Origin: Clostridiales bacterium
Lineage (GTDB): Bacteria > Bacillota > Clostridia > Oscillospirales > Oscillospiraceae
NCBI GenBank assembly: GCA_003522945.1
Contig: DPHR01000162.1
Location: 1-19,440, forward strand
Length of the DNA: 19,440 bases
Direction of reading: 5' to 3'
Each line of letters starts with the position of its first letter. The first letter of the stretch is position 1. Shown piece by piece: positions 1 through 6,037 of the stretch. Below the pieces are notes generated by a model. It saw nothing but the letters and a program-made list of their open reading frames with translations. It searched no databases and was not told the origin of the DNA. The position numbers and the translations under genes were made by a program.

Positions 1-64
1 ACGTGCCAATGATGCGCACTCGCGCGAAGCAGAAATATGTCGCAAGCGACCGCGCTCGGCGCGA
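1..64. other. Left-edge segment with nested inverted repeats
   Basis: No gene can be supported here. The segment holds an outer inverted repeat, CTCGCGC (19-25) with GCGCGAG (59-65), and an inner one, GTCGC (39-43) with GCGAC (46-50). The right arm of the outer repeat touches a perfect terminator. One reading frame has a stop at 10-12, which could be the 3' end of a gene lying to the left. The other two frames stay open but run through the terminator, so they are unlikely to be coding. It could be the folded 3' end of an RNA, an intergenic repeat, or simply a 3' untranslated region. Confidence 0.3.
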
Positions 65-90
65 GAATGTGCTAAGGCACATTCTTTTTT
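65..90 (+). terminator. Rho-independent terminator
   Basis: GAATGTGC (65-72), a TAAG loop and GCACATTC (77-84) form a perfect 8-bp stem followed by six T. The U-tract exists only in the rightward direction, so it ends a transcript entering from the left of the window and does not serve the leftward CLC gene. Confidence 0.85.
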
Positions 91-130
91 ATGATGTTCA
101 AAAGTCAAAAACATGGTGATCATTTTCCAC

Positions 131-1420
131 CTATTTATTCGTCTTCCGGTTAATAAACTCCGTCCTCGTCTTCGAGTAGATAAATTTCTGACTCGCATAC
201 AGGCTGTAATAACCAGAAAAACTAAAGCTGACTGCAATCACCAGCACGAAAAACGGCATCGCCTCATAGCCAAAAAGCTCAAAGCCCAGCAGAAGCGTTG
301 AGATCGGGCAGTTTGTGACTCCCACGAAGAGTCCCAGCATACCGCAGGCGGTCATAAGACCGACCGGCTGTCCAAAGAGAAATGCAAAGAAGCTGCCAAA
401 CGCCGCGCCGATCGTCAGGGTCGGCACGATCTCGCCTCCCTTGAAGCCTGCCTCCAGCGTAACCGTCGTAAAGAGAATTTTTATCAGGAAATCCCATGGA
501 AGTCCCTCGCCCTCGAAACATTTTTCAATCAGGGAGACGCCGCTTCCGTTGTAGCGGGTCGAACCGGTCAGAAGCGTCAAAACAATCACAATCGCCGCGC
601 CGGATAAAATCCGCCAGACCGGCGAGGGAAGATATTTTTTGTAGAGATGTTCCGTTGTGTGAAGCGCGATGCAGAAAAGCTCCGACACCAGCGCGCAGCC
701 AGCCGCCAGACCGACAGCCACGATCGCTGTTTCAATACTCCACGCCGGAACCGCACCAATCGCAAACTGCTCCGGCATCAGTCCCCAGAATCTCGCCAGC
801 GCCGCCGCCGTAAAGGCAGAAAAGACACACGGAACCAGCGCTGCATAGTACATAACGCCGATGCTGATAACCTCCATTGAAAAGATCGCCGCCGCCATCG
901 GTGTGCCAAACAAGGCGGCAAATACACCGCTCATGCCGCACATGACCGCAATCTTCTTATCTTTCTCATCAAATTTCAGCCATTTTCCGATCTGGGTTCC
1001 GATGCTTCCTCCCATCTGCAGCGCCGCGCCCTCGCGTCCGGCGGAGCCGCCGAACAGGTGCGTGATCGTCGTTCCGACGAAAATGAGCGGCGCGGTCGAG
1101 CCGGGGATGGAGGTCGGCGCATGGATGGCGAGCAGCACGCCGTTCGTGTCCGTCGGGTGCATGCCGCGCAGCCGGTAAAGCCATACGATCAGCAGACCGC
1201 CGGCCGGCAGAAAATACAAAAGCCAAGGGTATGCGCCGCGAAGCTGCGTAGCCTCGCGGATGGCATAGCAGAATGCCGCGCCGATCAGCCCGCCGAGCGC
1301 GCCGATCACAAGCCCTGCCGCCGCCCACAAAACGAACGTGCGCACATACCGGAGCGTCAGCTTCACGTGACGGCGGAGAAGGCTTTTTCTGCCCGCCGCC
1401 GTGTTCTTTTCGGAATCCAT
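131..1420 (-). CDS. CLC-family antiporter, probably fluoride type (CLC-F)
   Basis: Integral membrane protein of the CLC family, 429 aa from the ATG at 1420, with no C-terminal CBS domains. The gating motif GREGAALQMGG (residues about 129-138) carries the conserved glutamate E130. Two features point to the fluoride/proton antiporter subgroup rather than chloride: the usual GSGIP selectivity loop is replaced by a TNGVL-like stretch (about residues 92-96), and the usual GGIFAP is replaced by GGEIVP (328-333) with a glutamate. The internal proton glutamate of E. coli ClC (E203) aligns with V184. CLC-F exports toxic fluoride; this assignment is from remembered family motifs. A GTG at 1456 would lengthen the protein, but it sits against a GC hairpin and has no ribosome binding site. 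A plain chloride channel is the alternative. The gene is last in a leftward block and no terminator is visible after it. Confidence 0.85.
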   Translation of the reverse strand: MDSEKNTAAGRKSLLRRHVKLTLRYVRTFVLWAAAGLVIGALGGLIGAAFCYAIREATQLRGAYPWLLYFLPAGGLLIVWLYRLRGMHPTDTNGVLLAIHAPTSIPGSTAPLIFVGTTITHLFGGSAGREGAALQMGGSIGTQIGKWLKFDEKDKKIAVMCGMSGVFAALFGTPMAAAIFSMEVISIGVMYYAALVPCVFSAFTAAALARFWGLMPEQFAIGAVPAWSIETAIVAVGLAAGCALVSELFCIALHTTEHLYKKYLPSPVWRILSGAAIVIVLTLLTGSTRYNGSGVSLIEKCFEGEGLPWDFLIKILFTTVTLEAGFKGGEIVPTLTIGAAFGSFFAFLFGQPVGLMTACGMLGLFVGVTNCPISTLLLGFELFGYEAMPFFVLVIAVSFSFSGYYSLYASQKFIYSKTRTEFINRKTNK

Positions 1421-1457
1421 CGTATGTATCTCTCTTCCTCTCTGGATAAACGGCACA

Positions 1458-1484
1458 GCGCGGCAGGTTTCCGGCCTGCCGCGC
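1458..1484 (-). terminator. GC-rich hairpin between the PHP and CLC genes
   Basis: A 10-bp stem pairs 1458-1467 with 1475-1484 around a 7-nt loop, directly after the PHP stop codon. The leftward tail has only scattered T, so this could be a weak terminator, an attenuator or an mRNA-stabilising element separating CLC expression from the upstream genes. Confidence 0.45.
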
Positions 1485-1495
1485 GTTGTGATCTT

Positions 1496-2182
1496 TTATT
1501 CGCCCCGGAGATATTTCTTCAATCCGGCGAAATCGGCGCTCTCGAGCGGGAGCGGATATCCGCCCTTGATATCCCAGAGCCGGTGCGCGTCCGAGCAGCG
1601 CAGCCGGTGAACGCTCTCCGGAATGCCCGCGGGCTCCGTGTCGTAGTAGAGCTCCACGGCGTCCATGTCCAGATCCTCCGGCCAGCAGCCGAGAATGGAA
1701 TAGAGCGAGTTGGACGGCTTATCCACATGCGCGGGCCAGATCAGGCCCGAATACTGCCGCACGGCACGGCTCAGCTCATTGACGGAAATGCGCCGCGCCA
1801 TGAAAAGCAGCTCGCGCTCCTCCGTCCGGCTGCCGCGCGAGCCAATCACGGTCTGGCGTCCGAAGACATTCGGACGGTTGACAATGCCGGGGCGCAGCGT
1901 GTCGAGCCAGCGGGAGAACGCCGCCGCCTTGCCGAGATCGGGCAGAAGGCAGACGCAGTGAATCTCCTCGGAGGTCGTGACCTCGATGCCGGGGATAAAG
2001 CCGATGCCGGCTTTTTCCGCTTCGGCAGCCACGGCGGGACAGTTGCGCGCGGAATTGTGATCCGTGATGGCGATCAGCTCCAGCCCCGCTTCCTTGGCGG
2101 CTTTAACGATCGCCGCCGGCGTCATGGTATCGTCCGCACACGGGGAGAGACAGGAGTGAATGTGAAGGTCTGTAAGGATCAT
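1496..2182 (-). CDS. PHP-domain metal-dependent phosphoesterase
   Basis: A 228-aa cytoplasmic protein of the PHP superfamily, which uses a metal centre to hydrolyse phosphoesters. The metal-binding motifs are visible in order: DLHIHS (5-10, H7 and H9), ITDHN (39-43), PGIEVT (64-69, E67), H75, AHVD (H152) and SDAH (197-200, D198 and H200). It is a stand-alone domain of the TrpH/YciV type, with no polymerase attached. The start ATG at 2182 is preceded by AGGTGG at good spacing. It lies 59 nt after the H-cluster-domain gene on the same strand and is probably in the same transcript. Stand-alone PHP proteins are recurrent neighbours of hydrogenase-associated sensor genes in Clostridia (recalled, not checked). 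The substrate is unknown; a nucleotide or short RNA is possible. Confidence 0.9.
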   Translation of the reverse strand: MILTDLHIHSCLSPCADDTMTPAAIVKAAKEAGLELIAITDHNSARNCPAVAAEAEKAGIGFIPGIEVTTSEEIHCVCLLPDLGKAAAFSRWLDTLRPGIVNRPNVFGRQTVIGSRGSRTEERELLFMARRISVNELSRAVRQYSGLIWPAHVDKPSNSLYSILGCWPEDLDMDAVELYYDTEPAGIPESVHRLRCSDAHRLWDIKGGYPLPLESADFAGLKKYLRGE

Positions 2183-2241
2183 TTCGTTACCACCTGAAGG
2201 CGGCGGATATCCGCTCGCCGTAATAAACTGAAGAAAATGCT

Positions 2242-3486
2242 TTACTTGTCTTTATCGTTTTTATCGGAAAATAAGCACATGCCCGCCTCGGCCCGTCCGG
2301 CGACGATGTCCTCGGCGAAAGCCCTGCATTTTGGGGAGCCGCACGCGCCGCAGTCGATGCCGGGCAGCGACTCGGTGATGCGGCGGATCTGCTCCATCTT
2401 CTCCATGGCGACGGACACGTCCTTGTCCAGCCGGAGCGCGGAGCTCGCCGTGGGGGTCTTTTCCCAGCGCATATCCTCGCGGGGGCAGTCGCTGGGGGGC
2501 AGGGGAGGAGCAAAATCGCGCATCATCTGCTGAAGCCGTGCCTTCGCAATGAACGGGTTTTCCACCGCCAGCGCGCCGCCGACACAGCCGGGATAGCAGG
2601 CGTTGAGCTCAATGAGATCGACGTGGGAGAGCTTGCCGTCCTCGAGCGCTTCCAGAATGCCGATGATGTTTTCGATGCCGGAGGCGGCGAGATGGTTCGG
2701 CTCGCCCGCGGCGGACGACTGCCCGCCGGAGATCGCCCAGCTGACGCCCGCGGCACCCGCCTGAGCATAGCGCTCGTGGTCGTCGATGTCGCCCATCACG
2801 GCGGTGAGACGGGGCGCGACCTCGGCAATGGATACAACGCCGGTGATCGCCGGGCGCGCCGTGCCGAGCGCGGCCTTCGCGCCTGCGCATTTGGCGGGGC
2901 AGGGGGAGATATATACGCACCCGATATCCTCTTCCGAAAGACCCGTTTCCTTCATGGCGAGCCGCTTGCTCCAGCGCGCCGCGACTTCCATCGGGGAGCG
3001 GTAGTTGAGCAGATGCGGCAGCAGCGACGGGAACCGGATGCGCACGATGCGCAGGATGACCGGGCAGTCGGTCGTGATGATCGGGTGGGGGATGCTGCCG
3101 TAATTGAGCTCATAGTGCGTCACGGCGGACATGACCTCCGCGGCGGCGGCGACCTCAAATACGCTGTCAAACCCGATGCGCAGCAGCCCCTCCAGAATGG
3201 GGGCGCGGGTGCGCACGCCGGGAAACTGCCCGTAAAGCGCCTGCGCGGGGAGAGCGATCGTGTATTTGTATTTGCCGAGCGCTTCCGAGAGCGTGTCCAC
3301 CCGCGCCTTCATCGCATGGCGCGGACAGACGCGGATGCACTCGCCGCAGTCTACGCACCGCTCGCGCAGGATGGTCGCTTTGCCGTCGCGGATGCGGATC
3401 GCCTCCGTGGGGCAGCGCTGCATGCACCTGGTGCAGCCGACGCATTTCTCGTTTTCAAGATATATCGAAGCGTAGCCGATGCTCAC
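2242..3486 (-). CDS. [FeFe]-hydrogenase-like H-cluster domain protein with three extra Fe-S sites (putative redox/H2 sensor)
   Basis: A 414-aa iron-sulfur protein. The N-terminus has two ferredoxin clusters (C15, C18, C21, C25 and C44, C47, C50, C54). A hydrogenase large-subunit C-terminal domain follows (about 75-325). Its three H-cluster loops are recognisable: TTDCP (C141), SPCPAK (C196 and K199) and NACYPGC (C297 and C301), so all four ligands of the [4Fe-4S] half of the H-cluster are kept. The proton-relay cysteine of catalytic enzymes (TSCCP) is replaced by aspartate (D140). The C-terminus carries an RnfB/ARM-like site, CGACGSPKC (C379, C382, C387) plus C404. This pattern fits sensory rather than catalytic hydrogenases. 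It starts with GTG at 3486, overlapping the ATPase stop as GTGA, behind a strong AAAGGAG. A pure electron-transfer role without a diiron site remains possible. Confidence 0.88.
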   Translation of the reverse strand: MSIGYASIYLENEKCVGCTRCMQRCPTEAIRIRDGKATILRERCVDCGECIRVCPRHAMKARVDTLSEALGKYKYTIALPAQALYGQFPGVRTRAPILEGLLRIGFDSVFEVAAAAEVMSAVTHYELNYGSIPHPIITTDCPVILRIVRIRFPSLLPHLLNYRSPMEVAARWSKRLAMKETGLSEEDIGCVYISPCPAKCAGAKAALGTARPAITGVVSIAEVAPRLTAVMGDIDDHERYAQAGAAGVSWAISGGQSSAAGEPNHLAASGIENIIGILEALEDGKLSHVDLIELNACYPGCVGGALAVENPFIAKARLQQMMRDFAPPLPPSDCPREDMRWEKTPTASSALRLDKDVSVAMEKMEQIRRITESLPGIDCGACGSPKCRAFAEDIVAGRAEAGMCLFSDKNDKDK

Positions 3487-3917
3487 GATGACTCCTTTCC
3501 GGCGTACACCGTGATCGAAAGAGTCGTACCCTTTCCGACTTCGGAATGTATGTCAAAATCATCGCTGTATTTTTTTATGTTGGGCAGACCCATACCGGCG
3601 CCGAAGCCGAGCGCCCGGATGTTCTGGGGCGCCGTGGACCAGCCCGCCTGCATGGCAAGCTCCACGTTGGGGATGCCCGGGCCATGGTCGGTGAAAACGA
3701 CCTTGACGGCGTCCGGCGTGATCGTCGCGGTCACGTGACCGCCGCCGGCGTGGATGACCATGTTGATCTCCGCCTCGTACGTCGTGATGGCGACGCGGCG
3801 GATCATGGCAGGAGAAAAGCCGAGCTCCTTCAGCATGGATTTGATATGCCCGGAGGCTTCTCCGGCACGGGCAAAATCGTCGCCGGGAACCTCATACTCA
3901 CGGACGAGCGGGCTCAT
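3483..3917 (-). CDS. Anti-sigma-factor-type ATP-binding protein (GHKL/HATPase fold)
   Basis: A 144-aa soluble protein with the Bergerat ATP-binding fold: N-box YEAEIN (47-52), G1 box DHGPGIP (77-83), glycine-rich lid GFGAGMGLPN (104-113) and GKGT (129-132). No histidine phosphoacceptor domain is attached, which matches RsbT/SpoIIAB-like serine kinases and anti-sigma factors. Its ATG overlaps the stop of the DRTGG gene (ATGA), and its own stop overlaps the GTG of the H-cluster gene. This indicates translational coupling and a shared role. It may convert a redox signal from the H-cluster protein into phosphorylation or partner binding; that role is inferred from context. No partner sigma factor or anti-anti-sigma (STAS) protein is seen in the window. 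Confidence 0.88.
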   Translation of the reverse strand: MSPLVREYEVPGDDFARAGEASGHIKSMLKELGFSPAMIRRVAITTYEAEINMVIHAGGGHVTATITPDAVKVVFTDHGPGIPNVELAMQAGWSTAPQNIRALGFGAGMGLPNIKKYSDDFDIHSEVGKGTTLSITVYAGKESS

Positions 3918-4258
3918 TTTGCCCCCGTCACCCCATGCTGATGCAGAATGCCGCAGGCATCATACATCTCCAGAGGAGAGGTAAGTACGCAAACGCCGCA
4001 TTTTTCCGCCAGCTCCAGGATCGAGGCCTCCGGCTCCTTGCCGCGCAGGAATACGACGCACGCCGTATCGAGCATTTCCGCGGTGCGGATGACCTGGGGA
4101 TTGAGAAGGCCGGTGAGAAGAACGTCCGGCTGGGAGCCGAGCGCGAGCACGTCGCTGAGCATATCGCCGGCATAGGCGGAGGTGATCTCCGCGTCCGCAT
4201 GGGCCGCGGCGGTGCGCGCCTCGCCGGAGAGAAGGGCTGTCATTTCGTTGATTTTCAT
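3914..4258 (-). CDS. DRTGG-domain-like small protein
   Basis: A 114-aa soluble protein, first gene of the leftward block. The sequence resembles DRTGG-domain proteins (a domain also found in phosphotransacetylases and associated with HPr kinase-type proteins). It has an N-terminal MKINEM start, a central VLLTGLLNPQVIRTAE stretch (about 46-61), and a hydrophobic strand followed by a CGVCVLTSPLEMYD segment (87-100) near the end. Such proteins commonly precede the ATPase and H-cluster genes in clostridial hydrogenase loci (recalled). Its ligand is unknown; the domain has been suspected of binding nucleotides. The ATG at 4258 has a GGAG about 10 nt upstream, and a TATAAT lies 42 nt before it. The family call is moderately sure; no function can be given. 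Confidence 0.7.
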   Translation of the reverse strand: MKINEMTALLSGEARTAAAHADAEITSAYAGDMLSDVLALGSQPDVLLTGLLNPQVIRTAEMLDTACVVFLRGKEPEASILELAEKCGVCVLTSPLEMYDACGILHQHGVTGAK

Positions 4259-4299
4259 GTTTCTTGTTCTCCATCTGATCGGAAGTATCCGAGTCTCAC

Positions 4300-4305
4300 A
4301 TTATA
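4300..4305 (-). promoter_or_regulatory. Candidate -10 box for the leftward sensor block
   Basis: A perfect TATAAT on the minus strand lies about 42 nt before the first leftward start codon. The best -35 (TTGTAA) is at a poor distance of 20 nt. The hexamer is preceded by TTGTTAA, identical to one half of the Rex operator (TTGTTAA-N4-TTAACAA), but the second half is absent. Confidence 0.4.
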
Positions 4306-4446
4306 TTAACAAATATCCGCCGCAATTACAAGGGGAATTCTCGGAGAAGGAACCCACCAAGGGAAAGGAAGACGCCCGGCGCTTTTCCGGCAAATGCACA
4401 AAAAAAGAAAAATACGAAAATTATACTGGATTTAATTCCATGAATG

Positions 4447-4455
4447 TGTTATATT
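4447..4455 (+). promoter_or_regulatory. Candidate extended -10 element for the rnf operon
   Basis: TGTTATATT (TG-n-TATATT) on the plus strand sits in an AT-rich stretch about 250 nt before rnfC. No convincing -35 is visible, as expected for extended -10 promoters. A second TATAAT occurs at 4568-4573 without a -35. If the upstream site is used, the operon has a long leader. Confidence 0.3.
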
Positions 4456-4459
4456 ATTT

Positions 4460-4705
4460 TGTCGGAAATACCCGGTTTTTTCGGGCATTTTTGCGGAAAT
4501 TAACTGGTAAAACATGCAAAAAATGAAATGTTATCCATCATATGAAAACGCACCGTCCGCAAGGGGATATAATGCGGAAGGCGCGTGGAATATACAACGT
4601 TTTCCGCACAAAATGTCCACGAACCGGCTTTCTTCGTCCGCGTGGTCCCATAGGGGCCTGTAAGAAGTTTGCTAAGAAGCGAAATATAAACAAGAGGTGG
4701 AAAGG
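4460..4705 (+). promoter_or_regulatory. Probable structured 5' leader of rnfCDGEAB
   Basis: This is the downstream part of a 447-bp gene-free divergent region; no credible ORF with a ribosome binding site lies in it. It contains several mutually exclusive helices. CGTGGA (4584-4589) can pair with TCCACG (4616-4621), whose CCACG can instead pair with CGTGG (4641-4645). GGTCCC/GGGGCC form a 6-bp hairpin (4644-4658). GCGGA (4574-4578) can pair with either 4556-4560 or 4602-4607. No known riboswitch class is recognised. It could be a regulatory leader, or the pairings could be chance in GC-rich DNA. Confidence 0.35.
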
Positions 4706-6037
4706 ATGTCACGGAAAAACCTGAACGGTGTACATATCCCCCATCGGAAGAACACCGCCGGGATGCAGGCGATCAAGATGCCTCCCCCGGCAACGGTGAC
4801 CATTCCGATGAGCATGCACATCGGCAAGCCCGCCAACTGCATCGTTGCGGTCGGCGATCACGTCAACGTCGGTCAGATGATCGGAGAACCGGGCGGATTT
4901 GTTTCTTCCCCGGTATTTGCGAGCGTTTCCGGCACGGTCAAGAAGATCGTCCCCATGCTGCAGTTTATGGGTGCGACCTGCCAGGCAGTCGTGATCGAGT
5001 CCGACGGTCAGATGACCGTCGCCGACACGGTCAAGGCCCCGGAGATCACCGATTACGCGAGCTTTATCAACGCCGTGCGCGACAGCGGCGTTGTCGGTCT
5101 CGGCGGCGCGACGTTCCCGACGGCGGTCAAGCTGGATGTGAAGGATACCTCCCGCATCCAGGAGATCATCATCAACGGCGCGGAATGCGAAGGCTATATC
5201 ACGAGCGACCACCGCACCATGCTCGACCGTACCGACGAGGTCGTCGAGGGCTGCCGTCTGCTCGAGAAGTGGCTGGACGTCAAGAAGATCATCATCGCCA
5301 TTGAGGACAACAAGCCCGACTGCATCGAAAAGATGAAGGCGGCTGCGGCGAACGACGAGCACGTCGAGGTACGCGCTCTGCCGTGCATGTACCCGCAGGG
5401 CGGCGAAAAAGTTCTCATTTACCACACGACCGGCAAGATCATGCCGGAGGGCAAGCTCCCCATCGACGTGGGCAGCGTTGTGATGAACGTGACGAGCGTT
5501 GCCACGCTCGCGCATTACTGCACGACCGGCATGCCGCTCGTGGAAAAGTGCATCACCGTTGACGGTTCCGCCATCAAGGAGCCGAAGAACGTCATCGCTC
5601 CCATCGGCACGGCCTGCAAGGAAGTTATCGACTTCGCCGGCGGCTTTGGCTGCGAGCCGAAGAAGCTCGTCATGGGCGGCCCGATGATGGGCGTTGCCCA
5701 ATACGATCTGGACGCCCCCGTCGCCAAGGGCACGAGCGCCATTCTTGCATTCAACGAGAAGGACGCCCGCCCCGTGACGCCCACGGCGTGCATCCGCTGC
5801 GGCGGCTGCATCGACCACTGCCCGATGAACCTCATGCCCGTGGAGATCGAGCGCGCCTATGAGAAGAACGACGCCGAAGCGCTCAAGGCGCTGAAGGTTG
5901 GCCTTTGCATCGAGTGCGGCTGCTGCGCGTTCCAGTGCCCGGCCCACCGTCCGCTCGTGCAGGTGAACAAGCTCTCCAAAACGCTCGTGCGTGACTACGA
6001 CAACCGCATGAAAACTCTGAAGGAGGCGGGAAAATGA
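4706..6037 (+). CDS. rnfC: Rnf complex subunit RnfC
   Basis: Peripheral membrane subunit of the ferredoxin:NAD+ oxidoreductase (Rnf), thought to carry the NADH/FMN site and pass electrons through two 4Fe-4S clusters. The protein is 443 aa from the ATG at 4706. Visible features are an N-terminal biotinyl/lipoyl-like beta region (about 30-80), the nucleotide/FMN motif GLGGATFPTAVKL (131-143), NGAECEGY (157-164), and two ferredoxin clusters, C362, C365, C368, C372 and C401, C404, C407, C411. The ATG is chosen because GAGGTGG ends 5 nt upstream; a GTG at 4697 lies inside that ribosome binding site. It is the first gene of the operon, after a long leader, and its stop overlaps the rnfD start (ATGA). 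The length is typical for clostridial RnfC. Confidence 0.97.
   Translation: MSRKNLNGVHIPHRKNTAGMQAIKMPPPATVTIPMSMHIGKPANCIVAVGDHVNVGQMIGEPGGFVSSPVFASVSGTVKKIVPMLQFMGATCQAVVIESDGQMTVADTVKAPEITDYASFINAVRDSGVVGLGGATFPTAVKLDVKDTSRIQEIIINGAECEGYITSDHRTMLDRTDEVVEGCRLLEKWLDVKKIIIAIEDNKPDCIEKMKAAAANDEHVEVRALPCMYPQGGEKVLIYHTTGKIMPEGKLPIDVGSVVMNVTSVATLAHYCTTGMPLVEKCITVDGSAIKEPKNVIAPIGTACKEVIDFAGGFGCEPKKLVMGGPMMGVAQYDLDAPVAKGTSAILAFNEKDARPVTPTACIRCGGCIDHCPMNLMPVEIERAYEKNDAEALKALKVGLCIECGCCAFQCPAHRPLVQVNKLSKTLVRDYDNRMKTLKEAGK

Noticed and set aside
1421..1456. GTG start that would lengthen the CLC protein by 12 residues
   Set aside because: It sits directly beside a 10-bp GC hairpin with no ribosome binding site; the downstream ATG at 1420 gives a plausible start with purine-rich GAGAGGAAGAGAG upstream.
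1421..1495. Fluoride riboswitch ahead of the CLC gene
   Set aside because: The conserved crcB-motif elements were not found in the short gap; only a simple hairpin is present.
1058..2197. A 379-codon plus-strand frame across the CLC and PHP genes
   Set aside because: It is antisense to two genes with intact motifs and runs through the intergenic hairpin.
1552..2214. Two copies of the 12-nt palindrome GCGGATATCCGC (1552-1563 and 2203-2214) flanking most of the PHP gene
   Set aside because: One copy is inside the PHP coding sequence and the other is in the short upstream gap; no further copies or target duplications were noticed, so this is probably coincidence.
4291..4318. Full Rex operator in the divergent region
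   Set aside because: Only one arm (TTGTTAA) is present; the opposite arm matches at about two of seven positions.
4469..4495. CCCG-T6-CGGG hairpin followed by T residues as a terminator in the divergent region
   Set aside because: The stem is only 4 bp and the loop 7 nt; too weak to call.
4542..4724. A 60-codon plus-strand frame ahead of rnfC
   Set aside because: It runs through the rnfC ribosome binding site and start, has no ribosome binding site of its own, and lies in the structured leader.
4709..5947. A 412-codon open frame on the minus strand opposite rnfC
   Set aside because: RnfC is unambiguous on the plus strand with a ribosome binding site and two ferredoxin motifs; the antisense frame has shadow-type composition.
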